Source: Campylobacter avium LMG 24591
Lineage (GTDB): Bacteria; Campylobacterota; Campylobacteria; Campylobacterales; Campylobacteraceae
Assembly: GCF_002238335.1 (NCBI RefSeq)
Contig: NZ_CP022347.1
Location: 930,001 to 994,000 of the forward strand
Reading direction: 5' to 3'
Length of the DNA stretch: 64,000 nt
Of this stretch, positions 53,487 through 62,158 are shown one piece after another (within the stretch, counting starts at the first letter, position 1; each line of letters begins with the position of its first letter). Under the pieces are notes generated by a model. The model saw only the letters and a list, made by a program, of their open reading frames with translations, searched no databases and was not told the DNA's origin. The translations under genes were made by a program, and so were the position numbers.

Positions 53487-53990
53487 TTGGAGAAAACTAA
53501 AAAAATAAGTAGTGTTTTTGCAGTATTTGCGATTTTACTTTTCGTGCTTATTGCACTTGCATTTTACACCTTTATAAATGCTAAAGGTATCTCTTATTTA
53601 TCAAATTCTAGCGAAGCCTGTAACAACTGTCACATAATGAATGATGTTTATGCAGCTTACACAAAGTCTTCGCATTCTAAGAAGATAAAAGGAGAAGCGG
53701 TAGCTACTTGTGGTGATTGTCATTTGCCGCATGACTTTGTGGGTAAATGGATAGCTAAGGCGCAAAGCGGCGTAGCGCATGCTTATGCTTTTACTTTTAA
53801 GCTAAATGACTTGCCTACAAATTTAAGTGCAAATGCGAAAAGTAAGGCTATAGTGCAAGAAAATTGTATAAACTGCCATGCTGAAATGGTTTCAAATGTA
53901 GTTAATCCAACTACAAACATCCATGCAAAAAACAATTCTTTAAGCTGCGTGTCCTGTCATGCTGGCGTGGGGCATTCTCGCGGTTTTTAA
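53487..53990 (+). CDS. nrfH: NrfH, membrane quinol dehydrogenase of nitrite reductase
   Basis: Tetraheme cytochrome passing electrons from menaquinol to NrfA, 167 residues. One N-terminal membrane helix (about 8-30) anchors it. Four CxxCH heme sites: CNNCH, CGDCH, CINCH, CVSCH. The start is TTG at 53487 with a very strong AAGGAGG, so initiation is moderated by the codon. nrfA follows after 18 bp. Confidence 0.95.
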   Translation: MEKTKKISSVFAVFAILLFVLIALAFYTFINAKGISYLSNSSEACNNCHIMNDVYAAYTKSSHSKKIKGEAVATCGDCHLPHDFVGKWIAKAQSGVAHAYAFTFKLNDLPTNLSANAKSKAIVQENCINCHAEMVSNVVNPTTNIHAKNNSLSCVSCHAGVGHSRGF

Positions 53991-54008
53991 TTTTTTAGGA
54001 GGAAAATT

Positions 54009-55829
54009 ATGAGCAAAAGGTCTTTAGGTGTTGCAATTGTTGTTGTTATTGTCCTAATCGTAGGCGTTTTATGGCTAAATAATGACATAACAAAAAAGCA
54101 AAATGAAGGTATAGGTGGAACAATATCAAAGAATTTAGTTACGCTAAGTGATGATAATCCTACCTTTGATCATTGGGGTCAAAATTTTCCAGATTATCTT
54201 GATATGTATACCACGGTTGAAAAAGCACCTGAATTTACCACAGAATTTGGTGGAAATTTAGCTTATTCTAAACTTATCAGGTATCCACAGCTTACAGTGC
54301 TTTGGGCTGGCTATCCTTTCTCAATAGACGCAAATGAAGAAAGAGGGCATTTTTGGATACAAGTTGACCAAATGGATACCGCAAGAAATAACAAAGATTT
54401 CTTAAATTCTCACGGCTTTGCAGCTTTTGCCGGACAGCCAACAGCCTGTATGAACTGCCATAGCGGTTGGTCTCCTTGGCTTTTGGAAAATGTGGCTAAG
54501 GGTGATTGGGTGGCATTTAACTCCACTAAGTATTGGACTATGATAAAAAATGTTCCTGCTGTAAATGGTATAGTTGAAAATTCACCTGAGCACAGCGGCC
54601 CTCACGGCGGAAAAAGAATGGGTGTTACCTGTGCAGACTGCCATAACCCTGACGATATGAGCTTAAGACTTAGCAGACAAGCGGCCATAAATTCGCTAGT
54701 AGCAAGAGGCTATGAAAAAGACCCTGTTCAAGGCGTGAAAGCCAGCAGAGAGGAAATGAGAAGCCTAGTTTGCGCACAGTGCCATGTGGAGTACTACTTT
54801 AGACCTACCGGCGAAAAAGTTACAGTGATGGGTGAAAGCATACAAAATGACCCTACTAAAAAATGGTACAACGGCACTCAAAAAACTTACGATGAGTATG
54901 ATTCTTGGAGAGACGGCAACTCGCCAATAGAAGTTCAAGCAGACGGCATAACGCTAGTATTTCCTTGGGCTGATTGGAAAAAAGGACAGCCATTTAGGAT
55001 AGAAATGTTTGATGAGTATTATGAAAAATCAAGAGATGTTTTCCCTGCTGATTGGACACACAAGATAAGTGGTGCGCCTATGCTTAAAATTCAGCACCCA
55101 GAAACAGAGCTTTACAGCGGTGGTGTACATGCTGCAAATGGCGTAAGTTGCGCGGATTGTCATATGCCTTACATAAGAAAGGGTGCTAAAAAGCTAAGCC
55201 AACACAATGTTACAAGCCCACTAGCCGACATAAATTCAGCTTGTAAAACTTGCCATGTGCAAAGTGAGGATTATCTAAAAAATCAAATTAAAGATATTCA
55301 AAATTCTGTTGCTCATGATTTAAGAACAGCAGAATACAGCATAGTAAGCCTTATAACTGATATAAAAAACCTAAGAGATGAGCTAGGAAAAATGCCTGAA
55401 TACCAAAGTGATGGCAAGGCTGATGTTAAGAAAATCAACGCTGTTTTAAAAGATGTTTTAGAACTACACAGAAAGTCTCAAATGAGAGCTGACTTTGTCG
55501 GCGCTGAAAACTCTACCGGTTTCCACAACCCAAGAGAAGCTTCAAGAATGCTTTTACAAGCTGTTGATATGGCAAGACAAGGACAAACAAAGCTTGTTGA
55601 GATAGCTTCTGCAAATGGTATTACAAATTTCAAAACTTCAAATTTAGGTTTTGAGGATATGCAAAAGCTAAATCCGGGCGAAATTCGCTACAAGGTTGAT
55701 GTGAATGGCAAAAAGGCAGGAGATAGATACTACGAGCATGAAAATGTAAATGGCAACCCTCCAGCTGCTTTGATAGAATACGATAAAAACATCAAACCTT
55801 ATAATCATCAAGTAATTGATAAAAAATAA
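54009..55829 (+). CDS. nrfA: NrfA, periplasmic pentaheme nitrite reductase
   Basis: Reduces nitrite to ammonium with six electrons, and detoxifies nitric oxide; 606 residues. An uncleaved or cleaved N-terminal hydrophobic segment (about 5-25) exports it. Five heme sites are all CxxCH: CMNCH, CADCH, CAQCH, CADCH, CKTCH. In most NrfA the catalytic heme uses CxxCK; here the first site is CMNCH, as I remember for C. jejuni. Preceded by AGGAGG. A hairpin ends the nrfHA operon. Confidence 0.96.
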   Translation: MSKRSLGVAIVVVIVLIVGVLWLNNDITKKQNEGIGGTISKNLVTLSDDNPTFDHWGQNFPDYLDMYTTVEKAPEFTTEFGGNLAYSKLIRYPQLTVLWAGYPFSIDANEERGHFWIQVDQMDTARNNKDFLNSHGFAAFAGQPTACMNCHSGWSPWLLENVAKGDWVAFNSTKYWTMIKNVPAVNGIVENSPEHSGPHGGKRMGVTCADCHNPDDMSLRLSRQAAINSLVARGYEKDPVQGVKASREEMRSLVCAQCHVEYYFRPTGEKVTVMGESIQNDPTKKWYNGTQKTYDEYDSWRDGNSPIEVQADGITLVFPWADWKKGQPFRIEMFDEYYEKSRDVFPADWTHKISGAPMLKIQHPETELYSGGVHAANGVSCADCHMPYIRKGAKKLSQHNVTSPLADINSACKTCHVQSEDYLKNQIKDIQNSVAHDLRTAEYSIVSLITDIKNLRDELGKMPEYQSDGKADVKKINAVLKDVLELHRKSQMRADFVGAENSTGFHNPREASRMLLQAVDMARQGQTKLVEIASANGITNFKTSNLGFEDMQKLNPGEIRYKVDVNGKKAGDRYYEHENVNGNPPAALIEYDKNIKPYNHQVIDKK

Positions 55830-55832
55830 AAT

Positions 55833-55854
55833 CAAGCCCTAATTTTAGGGCTTG
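55833..55854 (+). terminator. nrfHA terminator
   Basis: CAAGCCCTAA, 2 nt, TTAGGGCTTG: perfect 10-bp inverted repeat right after the nrfA stop, then a T-rich stretch. Confidence 0.8.
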
Positions 55855-56057
55855 AACTTTTAAAATTCAAAAATTAAAATCCACAAAACTAATACTTAAA
55901 TTTACACCCCTTTTTTAGCTCTCAAAACAGTTTAAATTCACGGTTACATAATGCTTAAAAGTTTATTTGCGATGCTTATTTAAAAATTCAAAGCCTAAAG
56001 AAAGGCAAAAATTATCAAAAAAGTATATTTTTGTTATAAAAATTTAGTATTGTTTGA

Positions 56058-56063
56058 TATAAT
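56058..56063 (+). promoter_or_regulatory. Probable -10 box of the PepSY-type gene
   Basis: TATAAT preceded by TTTGA, 35 bp before the ATG. The gap from 55855 holds no gene that I can support. Confidence 0.55.
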
Positions 56064-56097
56064 TACCAAGATAAATGATATACATAAAGGATTTTAA

Positions 56098-56646
56098 ATG
56101 ATAAACAAAAACAAATTATTTAGACAAATTCACATTTATATATCGCTATTTTTCTTACCTCTTGCCCTACTTTACGCACTTACCGGCATGGCCTATATCT
56201 TGGGCTTTGATCAAGATAGCGGATTAAAAGAAAATACCTATAATGTAAATTTTGAAATTCAAGAAGGCAAAGAAAAAGAACTAGTAACAAATTTCTTAAA
56301 AGAAAACAACATAAAACTTCCAAAAGATGAGATAATGGAGGCAAAAGACGGAGATTTTGCACTTGGCTCTGCTGCTTATAGCGTTGAGCTGCACCAAAAT
56401 GAAGGAAAATTTATGCTCATAACAAAGGAACGTTCGTTTTTGGGAAATATGATTATGCTACATAAAAACAAGGTTGCTTGGTATTTCTCCGTGCTTGGCA
56501 TAGCTTTTGGGCTTACATTGCTTGTACTTTATCTATCTGGCATTATGATAACACTTGTAGCCATAAAAAAGGACAGAAGAAATCAAATTTTAACCATACT
56601 TGTAGGTTTCATAGTAACATCTATAGTCGCCTATCTAAGCCTTTGA
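56098..56646 (+). CDS. PepSY-type membrane protein
   Basis: A 182-residue inner-membrane protein. Helix 1 (about 10-34) begins with RQIHIYISLFFLPLALLYALTG, the usual start of the PepSY-associated family; a periplasmic domain of about 90 residues follows; then helices near 126-153 and 160-182. The segment MIMLHKNKVAWYFSVLGI carries another His typical of the family, which may bind heme or metal. Relatives act in iron or siderophore reduction or peptidase inhibition; no role can be fixed here. AAGGA precedes the ATG. Confidence 0.75.
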   Translation: MINKNKLFRQIHIYISLFFLPLALLYALTGMAYILGFDQDSGLKENTYNVNFEIQEGKEKELVTNFLKENNIKLPKDEIMEAKDGDFALGSAAYSVELHQNEGKFMLITKERSFLGNMIMLHKNKVAWYFSVLGIAFGLTLLVLYLSGIMITLVAIKKDRRNQILTILVGFIVTSIVAYLSL

Positions 56647-56791
56647 GGGCTTAGAATTTCTTTTCTAAGATAAGCTTCAACTTCATTATCACGACAAAAT
56701 AAACAAATTTAAAAGCTTTTCCAAGCTATTTTCTAGGTCTTAAGCAAGGTATTTTTAAGCAAATTTAAAAAAAATTTCGCAAAAAAATTAC

Positions 56792-56812
56792 AAAAAAAAA
56801 ACAGATTATAAT
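56792..56812 (+). promoter_or_regulatory. A-tract promoter of the outer-membrane protein at 56839
   Basis: An A10 run (56792-56801) is followed after CAGAT by TATAAT (56807-56812), 26 bp before the ATG, the same arrangement as upstream of the hemerythrin gene. Confidence 0.5.
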
Positions 56813-56838
56813 TAAGGCTTTAAAAATAAGGGGAAAAA

Positions 56839-57624
56839 ATGAAAAAAATTTTATTTTTAGCCTTAACTTTGCTTTTTTCTTGTTCTTTGCTTAAGGCTGA
56901 GGAGGATGGGTATTATCTATCTTTAGAATTTGGCGGAGGGGATGCAAGATTTAAACAAAGCATAGACGCCACGGCAACTGTTTTTAATAACCCTGTGCCA
57001 ATAAAAGGCGACATCACCGCAAATAATAACATGAATAATCTTACCCTAAAATTTGGCGACAAAGTTTTTTTCGGCCCTGATTCTCGCTTTGGTTTTAGAA
57101 AATACCTTTATCTAGGCTATGGCTATAATTCCATGCAAAACATAAGCTATAACGGCGATTTAAGCTTGGTTACCATAATTCCTGGCAACGACGAATCTAT
57201 TTTTACAGGCACAAAGCACACTTACTATAACAGCGTTATAGAGTATGGATTTGGCATAGATGCTTTGATAAACATTTTGCAAAGCGGAAATAGCTCGGCT
57301 GGTATTTACGGCGGTGTTGCTATAGGTGGTGAAACTTGGATAGCAAATGGTAAGGAATTTAAGCCTTCAGCTGGACCGGGCGAGAGCTACTCAAATTTCC
57401 AAACCATACTAAATGTCGGCGCTAGAATGCTAATCAAAAAACATCACGGACTTGAAATAGGCGCTAAGTTTTACATGCTAAGCTCTGATATTTACAAAGG
57501 GCATGGTTACTCACCTTTAATGAACCAAGCAACTGGTGGCCTTGCTACTGTAGACCTACACGACACGGTTACAACCATGAAAAGACCATACATTGTTCAT
57601 GTTACCTACTCTTATAATTTCTAA
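56839..57624 (+). CDS. Outer-membrane beta-barrel protein
   Basis: A 261-residue exported protein. Signal peptide about 1-20 (ending LLKAEED), then alternating amphipathic strands (YYLSLEFGGGD, RKYLYLGYGYN, SVIEYGFGIDALINI, GLEIGAKFYML) and a final YIVHVTYSYNF with terminal Phe. It resembles the Helicobacter/Campylobacter small outer-membrane family and shares style with the two proteins at 14714-15950, without close repeats. Ligand unknown. A hairpin follows, then tRNA-Ser. Confidence 0.75.
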   Translation: MKKILFLALTLLFSCSLLKAEEDGYYLSLEFGGGDARFKQSIDATATVFNNPVPIKGDITANNNMNNLTLKFGDKVFFGPDSRFGFRKYLYLGYGYNSMQNISYNGDLSLVTIIPGNDESIFTGTKHTYYNSVIEYGFGIDALINILQSGNSSAGIYGGVAIGGETWIANGKEFKPSAGPGESYSNFQTILNVGARMLIKKHHGLEIGAKFYMLSSDIYKGHGYSPLMNQATGGLATVDLHDTVTTMKRPYIVHVTYSYNF

Positions 57625-57628
57625 AAAC

Positions 57629-57653
57629 AAATCCTCTTACAAAAAGAGGATTT
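57629..57653 (+). terminator. Terminator of the outer-membrane protein gene
   Basis: AAATCCTCTT, 5-nt loop, AAGAGGATTT directly after the stop codon. Confidence 0.75.
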
Positions 57654-57675
57654 AAGCTAAATCTTAAGTAAAACT

Positions 57676-57695
57676 AGCTAGAATTCTAGCTTTTT
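57676..57695. terminator. Palindrome with T-run just before tRNA-Ser
   Basis: AGCTAGAATTCTAGCT is a perfect 16-bp palindrome followed by TTTT. It could terminate upstream reading; TAGAAT inside it (57679-57684) could equally be the -10 box of tRNA-Ser. Confidence 0.45.
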
Positions 57696-57696
57696 A

Positions 57697-57786
57697 GGAC
57701 AGATGGGTGAGTGGCTGAAACCACACCCCTGCTAAGGGTGCAGATCTTAACGGGTCTCGAGGGTTCAAATCCCTCTCTGTCCGCCA
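57697..57786 (+). tRNA. tRNA-Ser (GCU)
   Basis: A 90-nt class II tRNA with a long variable arm. Acceptor GGACAGA pairs with TCTGTCC; the anticodon loop in CACCC-CTGCTAA-GGGTG gives anticodon GCT. The 3' GCCA is encoded. Confidence 0.95.
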
Positions 57787-57878
57787 CTATTTTCACACTT
57801 TCACTACACGAAACACAAGCAGAGCATTTGCCTAGCACATAGGGCTTCAAAAAGCTTAAAAGTAAATAAAATTTAAAG

Positions 57879-57910
57879 TTTTTTCACAATAATTTCACTG
57901 TGTGAAAAAA
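57879..57910 (-). terminator. Terminator of the glycosyltransferase/lpt operon
   Basis: TTTTTTCACA and TGTGAAAAAA pair over a 12-nt loop, immediately after the glycosyltransferase stop on the minus strand. Confidence 0.65.
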
Positions 57911-57911
57911 T

Positions 57912-58820
57912 TTACATTTTCCATGAAATTTTATGTGAATTTAAGAAAATTTTAGCAGCTTTTTTGCGTATCCTTAGATACAGCATATCGTAAAATTTTA
58001 AGTTTCCTTGAAGTTTTTTAATCCTGTATTTTAAATTCTTGCTCTCATTTTTTAAGGCAAAAATTAAAGTTGTATTGAATTTCTTATGCTTAAATCCTTT
58101 GCTTAAAGATTTTATAAGCTTTAAAACCATTTCATTATCTTTTAAATGACTTTTTAGCAAGGCTAAATCATTGCTTTGATATAGTCCATTTTCATTGAAA
58201 TTATAAGTATAAATTTGAGCTTTGCTACAAAAAACACTTTTGGAAAAGAAAAAATTTAAATAACAAAAAAGCAAATCCTCACTGTAATTTAATCTTTGCT
58301 TGTAATCTATAAGTGTCAAGGCCTGCGTAATCAGCTCTTTTTTAAAAAGTTTCGCCCAAACTGAATTTATGAAATGCTTTTTAGAGCTTAAAAATGTCAA
58401 AAACTCATCTCTTTGATAAAGCTTATCGTCCTTAAATTTATAAAAAGCCTTTGCTTTTTTACGATTTACAAGGGCTTCAAAGCAAAGTATATCGGCCTTA
58501 TCTTGAAGCTTAAAGGCAATTTCGCAAGCCCTTTCATGCAAATAATCATCAGCATCCATAAAAAGAATTAACTTTGCATTTGCAGCAAAAACCCCTATAT
58601 TTCTACTAGCAAAGACGCCTAAGTTTTTTTCGTTATTTATAAGCCTTATTCTTTTATCTTTTAGGTAGGGCTTTACAAGCTCTAGGCTTTCATCTGTGCT
58701 AAAATCATTAATTATTATAAGTTCTATGTCTTTTAGGCTTTGCTTTAGAAAGCTTTGCACGCTCTTTTCTACGTGCGTGGCGGCATTAAAAAGAGGCATA
58801 ATGATAGAAATTTTAGGCAT
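57912..58820 (-). CDS. Family 2 glycosyltransferase
   Basis: A 302-residue GT-A enzyme, probably acting on lipooligosaccharide or another surface glycan. The nucleotide-sugar fold shows SIIMPLFNAATHVEKSVQSF, IIINDFSTDES, NLGVFASRNIG and the metal-binding LFMDADDYLH (D-x-D). The C-terminus is basic and helical without a membrane segment. It overlaps the lptA stop by one base, so it is made with the Lpt proteins. From memory this position is held by engB in C. jejuni, so the gene is a local addition. Confidence 0.88.
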   Translation of the reverse strand: MPKISIIMPLFNAATHVEKSVQSFLKQSLKDIELIIINDFSTDESLELVKPYLKDKRIRLINNEKNLGVFASRNIGVFAANAKLILFMDADDYLHERACEIAFKLQDKADILCFEALVNRKKAKAFYKFKDDKLYQRDEFLTFLSSKKHFINSVWAKLFKKELITQALTLIDYKQRLNYSEDLLFCYLNFFFSKSVFCSKAQIYTYNFNENGLYQSNDLALLKSHLKDNEMVLKLIKSLSKGFKHKKFNTTLIFALKNESKNLKYRIKKLQGNLKFYDMLYLRIRKKAAKIFLNSHKISWKM

Positions 58821-59290
58821 TATTTAAAATCATTATCTAGTTTAAAAATAAATCTTGCCGGCTTGTTTTCTTTGCTCTCTCCAAAAACCGTGTAGGTTTG
58901 GGCTTTGTTATTTACCATTATCTTATCGCCATAAAGTCTTCGTTCTGTGTTATTTTCTTGTATATAGGCTCTTTTATTTAGCTCATAAGTATCGCTTTTT
59001 ACATCGTAGATAAACTCTGCTGCCCTACCCTTATAAAATTTATCCTTTAAAAAAATTTCAAAGCTAACATTGCCTGAGGCTATGTATTTTATGGCATTTT
59101 TATTTTTATCTGTAAAGATTGTTAGAGTGTTTGCTCTTAGCGTGTCCCTTTGCTTTTTAACAATAACATTTCCGCTCAAAACATTTACAAGTTTGTTTTC
59201 ATCGCCGTGAAAAACATCGGCCGTGATTTCAAGCTTATTACAGTGCAAAATGCTCAAGCAAAACAAAAAAGCTAAAACTAATCTAGCCAT
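58820..59290 (-). CDS. lptA: LptA-like periplasmic LPS-transport protein
   Basis: Bridges lipooligosaccharide across the periplasm to the outer membrane. The 156-residue protein has a signal peptide (about 1-18) and the OstA/LptA beta-jellyroll: LEITADVFHGDENKLVNVLSGNVIVKK, ADTLTIF-like ANTLTIFTD, and IASGNVSFE. The gene overlaps lptC upstream and the glycosyltransferase downstream, giving a coherent LOS-export unit. It is short but typical of the family. Confidence 0.85.
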   Translation of the reverse strand: MARLVLAFLFCLSILHCNKLEITADVFHGDENKLVNVLSGNVIVKKQRDTLRANTLTIFTDKNKNAIKYIASGNVSFEIFLKDKFYKGRAAEFIYDVKSDTYELNKRAYIQENNTERRLYGDKIMVNNKAQTYTVFGESKENKPARFIFKLDNDFK

Positions 59291-59778
59291 AAATTCACAC
59301 CCTTTATATCAAGAGTTTTATTTTTCATATCATATTTTAAAGATGAGCCAAATAAAGTATCATTTGCCCTAAATGCCTTAAATTTGGTATCAGTAAATAT
59401 TACCTTATCATCTTTTAGATAAAAAATCCTCTCAGTGCTTATGCTAGTATCGTTTATGTCTTTATAGAGCACATTTCCTGCCAAGCTTATATTTTTATCC
59501 ATGAAAACAAGCTTGTTTGCACTTACATTGTAATCATAATCAAGCATTAAGACATTTTGAAAGATATCCCTATCCTCAAACCTTACCCAATCATCGGCAC
59601 TGTAATAAGTCCTAACCAAAGATGAATTTAACTCATAGGCCTTGATTTGATTTGCTTCTATGTTTTTGAAATTCAAAGAATAAGGCTTTATGTCTATGGA
59701 GTAAAAATCTTGCATACCCAAAAAAACAAAGACTATGGAGAAAATTCCCATTAGGGTAGCAAAGATTTTTATTGCCAA
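59278..59778 (-). CDS. lptC: LptC-like LPS-transport protein
   Basis: Inner-membrane-anchored partner of LptA, 166 residues. An N-terminal membrane helix (about 2-22) is followed by a beta domain with YDYNVSANKLVFMDKNISLAGNV and TDTKFKAFRANDTLFGSSLKYD, weakly repeated as in LptC/LptA folds. The start appears to be TTG at 59778, inside the kdsC end, with only a weak GGAA ahead. The call rests on size, topology and position between kdsC and lptA. Confidence 0.75.
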   Translation of the reverse strand: MAIKIFATLMGIFSIVFVFLGMQDFYSIDIKPYSLNFKNIEANQIKAYELNSSLVRTYYSADDWVRFEDRDIFQNVLMLDYDYNVSANKLVFMDKNISLAGNVLYKDINDTSISTERIFYLKDDKVIFTDTKFKAFRANDTLFGSSLKYDMKNKTLDIKGVNLWLD

Positions 59779-60257
59779 AGTTCATTCCACTGTCTTTGCA
59801 TAGAATTTTTTTCTATGATGAGCTCTATCATCTCGCACACGGCGGCCTTACCGCCCTTTTTACTAAGAGTATAATCAACCTCTAGGCTTTTATGTGCGTC
59901 TTTTGGCTTAAAGCTAAGCGCTACAGCCTTTAAAAGCTCCTTATCGTTTAGATAATCCCCTATAGCAGCACTTTGCTCAAAGCTTAAATTTAACTTTTCT
60001 AAAATTTCCTTAGCACAAGATAATTTATCCTTTACGCCTTGAAAAAGCAAATCTATTTTTAAATCCTTAGCCCTTAACTCCACACAAGGAGAAGTTCTAC
60101 CGGTGATAATGGCTATTTTTTTGCCAAGCTTAAGCCAAGCTTCTATCGCAGCTCCATCTTTGACATCAAATTCTTTTATCTCGCTTTTATCGCTACTGTA
60201 AATAATCTTGCCGTCAGTCAAACAGCCATCTACATCTAAGAAAATTATCTCTATCAT
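59769..60257 (-). CDS. kdsC: KdsC, KDO-8-phosphate phosphatase
   Basis: HAD phosphatase releasing KDO for the inner core of lipooligosaccharide, 162 residues without a cap domain, as usual for KdsC. Motifs: IFLDVDGCLTDGKI, then FDVKDGAAIEAWLKLG, AIITGRTS and AAIGDYLNDKELLK. It is 1 bp from rlpA and overlaps lptC by 10 bp. Confidence 0.92.
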   Translation of the reverse strand: MIEIIFLDVDGCLTDGKIIYSSDKSEIKEFDVKDGAAIEAWLKLGKKIAIITGRTSPCVELRAKDLKIDLLFQGVKDKLSCAKEILEKLNLSFEQSAAIGDYLNDKELLKAVALSFKPKDAHKSLEVDYTLSKKGGKAAVCEMIELIIEKNSMQRQWNELWQ

Positions 60258-60258
60258 C

Positions 60259-61077
60259 TTATTCTCTAACTACAAAAGCACCCATAAAAGCACCACTTCT
60301 AGCGAAGTCTTGAGCTTCTTCTAAACTTCTAAAGCCTGTTAAAAATACCCTGTTTAAGCCGTCTTTTGAGCTGGTTCTAACAACAGCCTTGTAGCCTTGA
60401 TATGAGCTGTATTGATTAGCTGTTTTTTGTGCTCCTTCCATAAATCTAAAAGCACCGATTTGCACCATGAAATTTCCACCCTCATAGCTTTGTCCGCTAT
60501 TTGTTATATCGCCGCTAAGGCCTAAATTTGTGTTTTGGTGTACGATAGTGTTAGAATCATCAACAGAACCAAAACCTATAACCTCAAGCTTTACCGGTGC
60601 TGTGCCGCTTTCAAGCATGTCAATTTGTTCCGCGGCCGCTTTTGATAAGTCTATGATACGGTTATCAACAAAGGGACCTCTGTCATTTATTCGAACTTGG
60701 GTTCTCTTGCCATTGCTTAAATTTACAACGCTTAAGATTGTATTCATAGGTAGGGTTTTGTGTGCTGCTGTGAAAGCGTATTGATTGTAGGTTTCTCCGT
60801 TTGAAGTCTTTTTGCCATGAAAGCCAGGTCCATACCACGAAGCTATACCCTCGGCAGTTTCGCCAACTTCAACAACGGTTGGATAATAAGTCTTGCCATT
60901 TATGGTATAAGGCTTCATAGTGCCTTTCGCACCTAAAGCACCTTGCTTGTCTGTTCTAAAATCATTGCTTGGATAATAAGAACTTGAAGTTCTAGTCTGA
61001 GTACAAGCACTAAGGCTTAGCACTACAATACTACCTAGAACGTAGCTTAGAAGTCTTTTTCTTTTCAACACTTGCAT
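60259..61077 (-). CDS. rlpA: RlpA-like lipoprotein, septal-ring lytic transglycosylase
   Basis: Cleaves naked glycan strands of peptidoglycan. The 272-residue protein is a lipoprotein (lipobox LSAC at about 21-24). A double-psi beta-barrel (about 78-170) has GIASWYGPGFHGKKTSNGE, AAHKTLP and RINDRGPFVDNRIIDLS with the catalytic Asp and His. A SPOR domain closes it (about 205-270; FMVQIGAF, VFLTGFRSLEEAQDFA). The start lies within the 3' end of the upstream transglycosylase gene (47-bp overlap). Confidence 0.93.
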   Translation of the reverse strand: MQVLKRKRLLSYVLGSIVVLSLSACTQTRTSSSYYPSNDFRTDKQGALGAKGTMKPYTINGKTYYPTVVEVGETAEGIASWYGPGFHGKKTSNGETYNQYAFTAAHKTLPMNTILSVVNLSNGKRTQVRINDRGPFVDNRIIDLSKAAAEQIDMLESGTAPVKLEVIGFGSVDDSNTIVHQNTNLGLSGDITNSGQSYEGGNFMVQIGAFRFMEGAQKTANQYSSYQGYKAVVRTSSKDGLNRVFLTGFRSLEEAQDFARSGAFMGAFVVRE

Positions 61078-62158
61078 ATTTTATCTCCTCTTTCTTAAGC
61101 GGTATTATAAGTTTTTGTTTTATGCTTAAATGGTCTTTTTTGATTTTATTATATTTTCTTATATCAGCCACTGTTATTTTGTGCTTTTTAGCTATAGAAT
61201 AAAGCGAATCGCCTTGCTTAACTATGTAAATTTTAGTCTTAGGTATGCTGGTATCAACCTTGGCTATTTTTTTAGGGTCGTAATTTTTTTCGTATGATAA
61301 AAGCTTATTTATAGGTATGTACATGTAATAATCATAATTTGGCGGCGTAAAGTCGTATCTAAACTGAGGATTATACCTCTTAAGCTCCTCAAAAGAAATA
61401 TTGCTAATCTTTGCTAAATCTTTCAAAGAAACGCTAGTTGGAACATCTACCTTGGCGAAATTATGCTCTCTTGTGTAATTTACAAAATAAGAATCATTTT
61501 TTAGCAAAAAATCCTCATTTTTCGCAGAAAATGCTAGGGTTAGAATTTTTTTAATAAAAATTCTAGTTTCAAGTGGCAAGTATTTAGCCTCAGGGTCTAA
61601 CAAAACACTTAAATCATCGCTTTGTGCCTCTTTTATGGCAGACCTTAGCTTGGCGTTGCCGCAATTATACGCAAGTATGGCTAGATACCATTTGCCAAAT
61701 TCATCCTTTAAATTTTTTAAATACTTAGTGGCCGCGAAAGAGGACTTAAAAGGGTCGCGTCTTTCATCAACATATAAATCAACCTTAAGTCCCAAACTAG
61801 TGGCGGTTTTTTCCATAAATTGCCAAATTCCAACCGCCTTGGCATTTGAAACACTAGCACTTTTTAAGCCCGATTCTACTATGGCTAGATACATAAGCTC
61901 CTCTGGCACCTCTTCATCGTGCAAAACCTGTCTTATGATAGGTATAAACTCGTAATAATTTTGTGCTGAGTGGATTAAGGATTTAGAATGCAAGGACTTT
62001 AATTCCTCTTTATTATCCACAAAGACTAAATCGCTTATATAAGCACTATCTATATCTAAATTTCTTAAAATTTCAAGCTGCTTTTGGTGATATTCTGGAG
62101 AAAAACTATTAGCAAAAGAAAGGCTTAAAAGAAAGAAAAAAATACTTAAAATTCTCAT
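61031..62158 (-). CDS. MltD-like membrane-bound lytic transglycosylase with LysM domain
   Basis: Periplasmic cell-wall lytic enzyme of 375 residues. Signal peptide about 1-16. The SLT domain (about 85-215) has the catalytic Glu in LAIVESGLKS, then VGIWQFMEKTATSLGL and LAYNCGNAKL. A single clear LysM domain (about 313-358; YIVKQGDSLYSIAKKHKI) binds peptidoglycan. The basic tail is encoded within the overlap with rlpA. It overlaps tatD by ATGA. Confidence 0.92.
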   Translation of the reverse strand: MRILSIFFFLLSLSFANSFSPEYHQKQLEILRNLDIDSAYISDLVFVDNKEELKSLHSKSLIHSAQNYYEFIPIIRQVLHDEEVPEELMYLAIVESGLKSASVSNAKAVGIWQFMEKTATSLGLKVDLYVDERRDPFKSSFAATKYLKNLKDEFGKWYLAILAYNCGNAKLRSAIKEAQSDDLSVLLDPEAKYLPLETRIFIKKILTLAFSAKNEDFLLKNDSYFVNYTREHNFAKVDVPTSVSLKDLAKISNISFEELKRYNPQFRYDFTPPNYDYYMYIPINKLLSYEKNYDPKKIAKVDTSIPKTKIYIVKQGDSLYSIAKKHKITVADIRKYNKIKKDHLSIKQKLIIPLKKEEIKYASVEKKKTSKLRSR

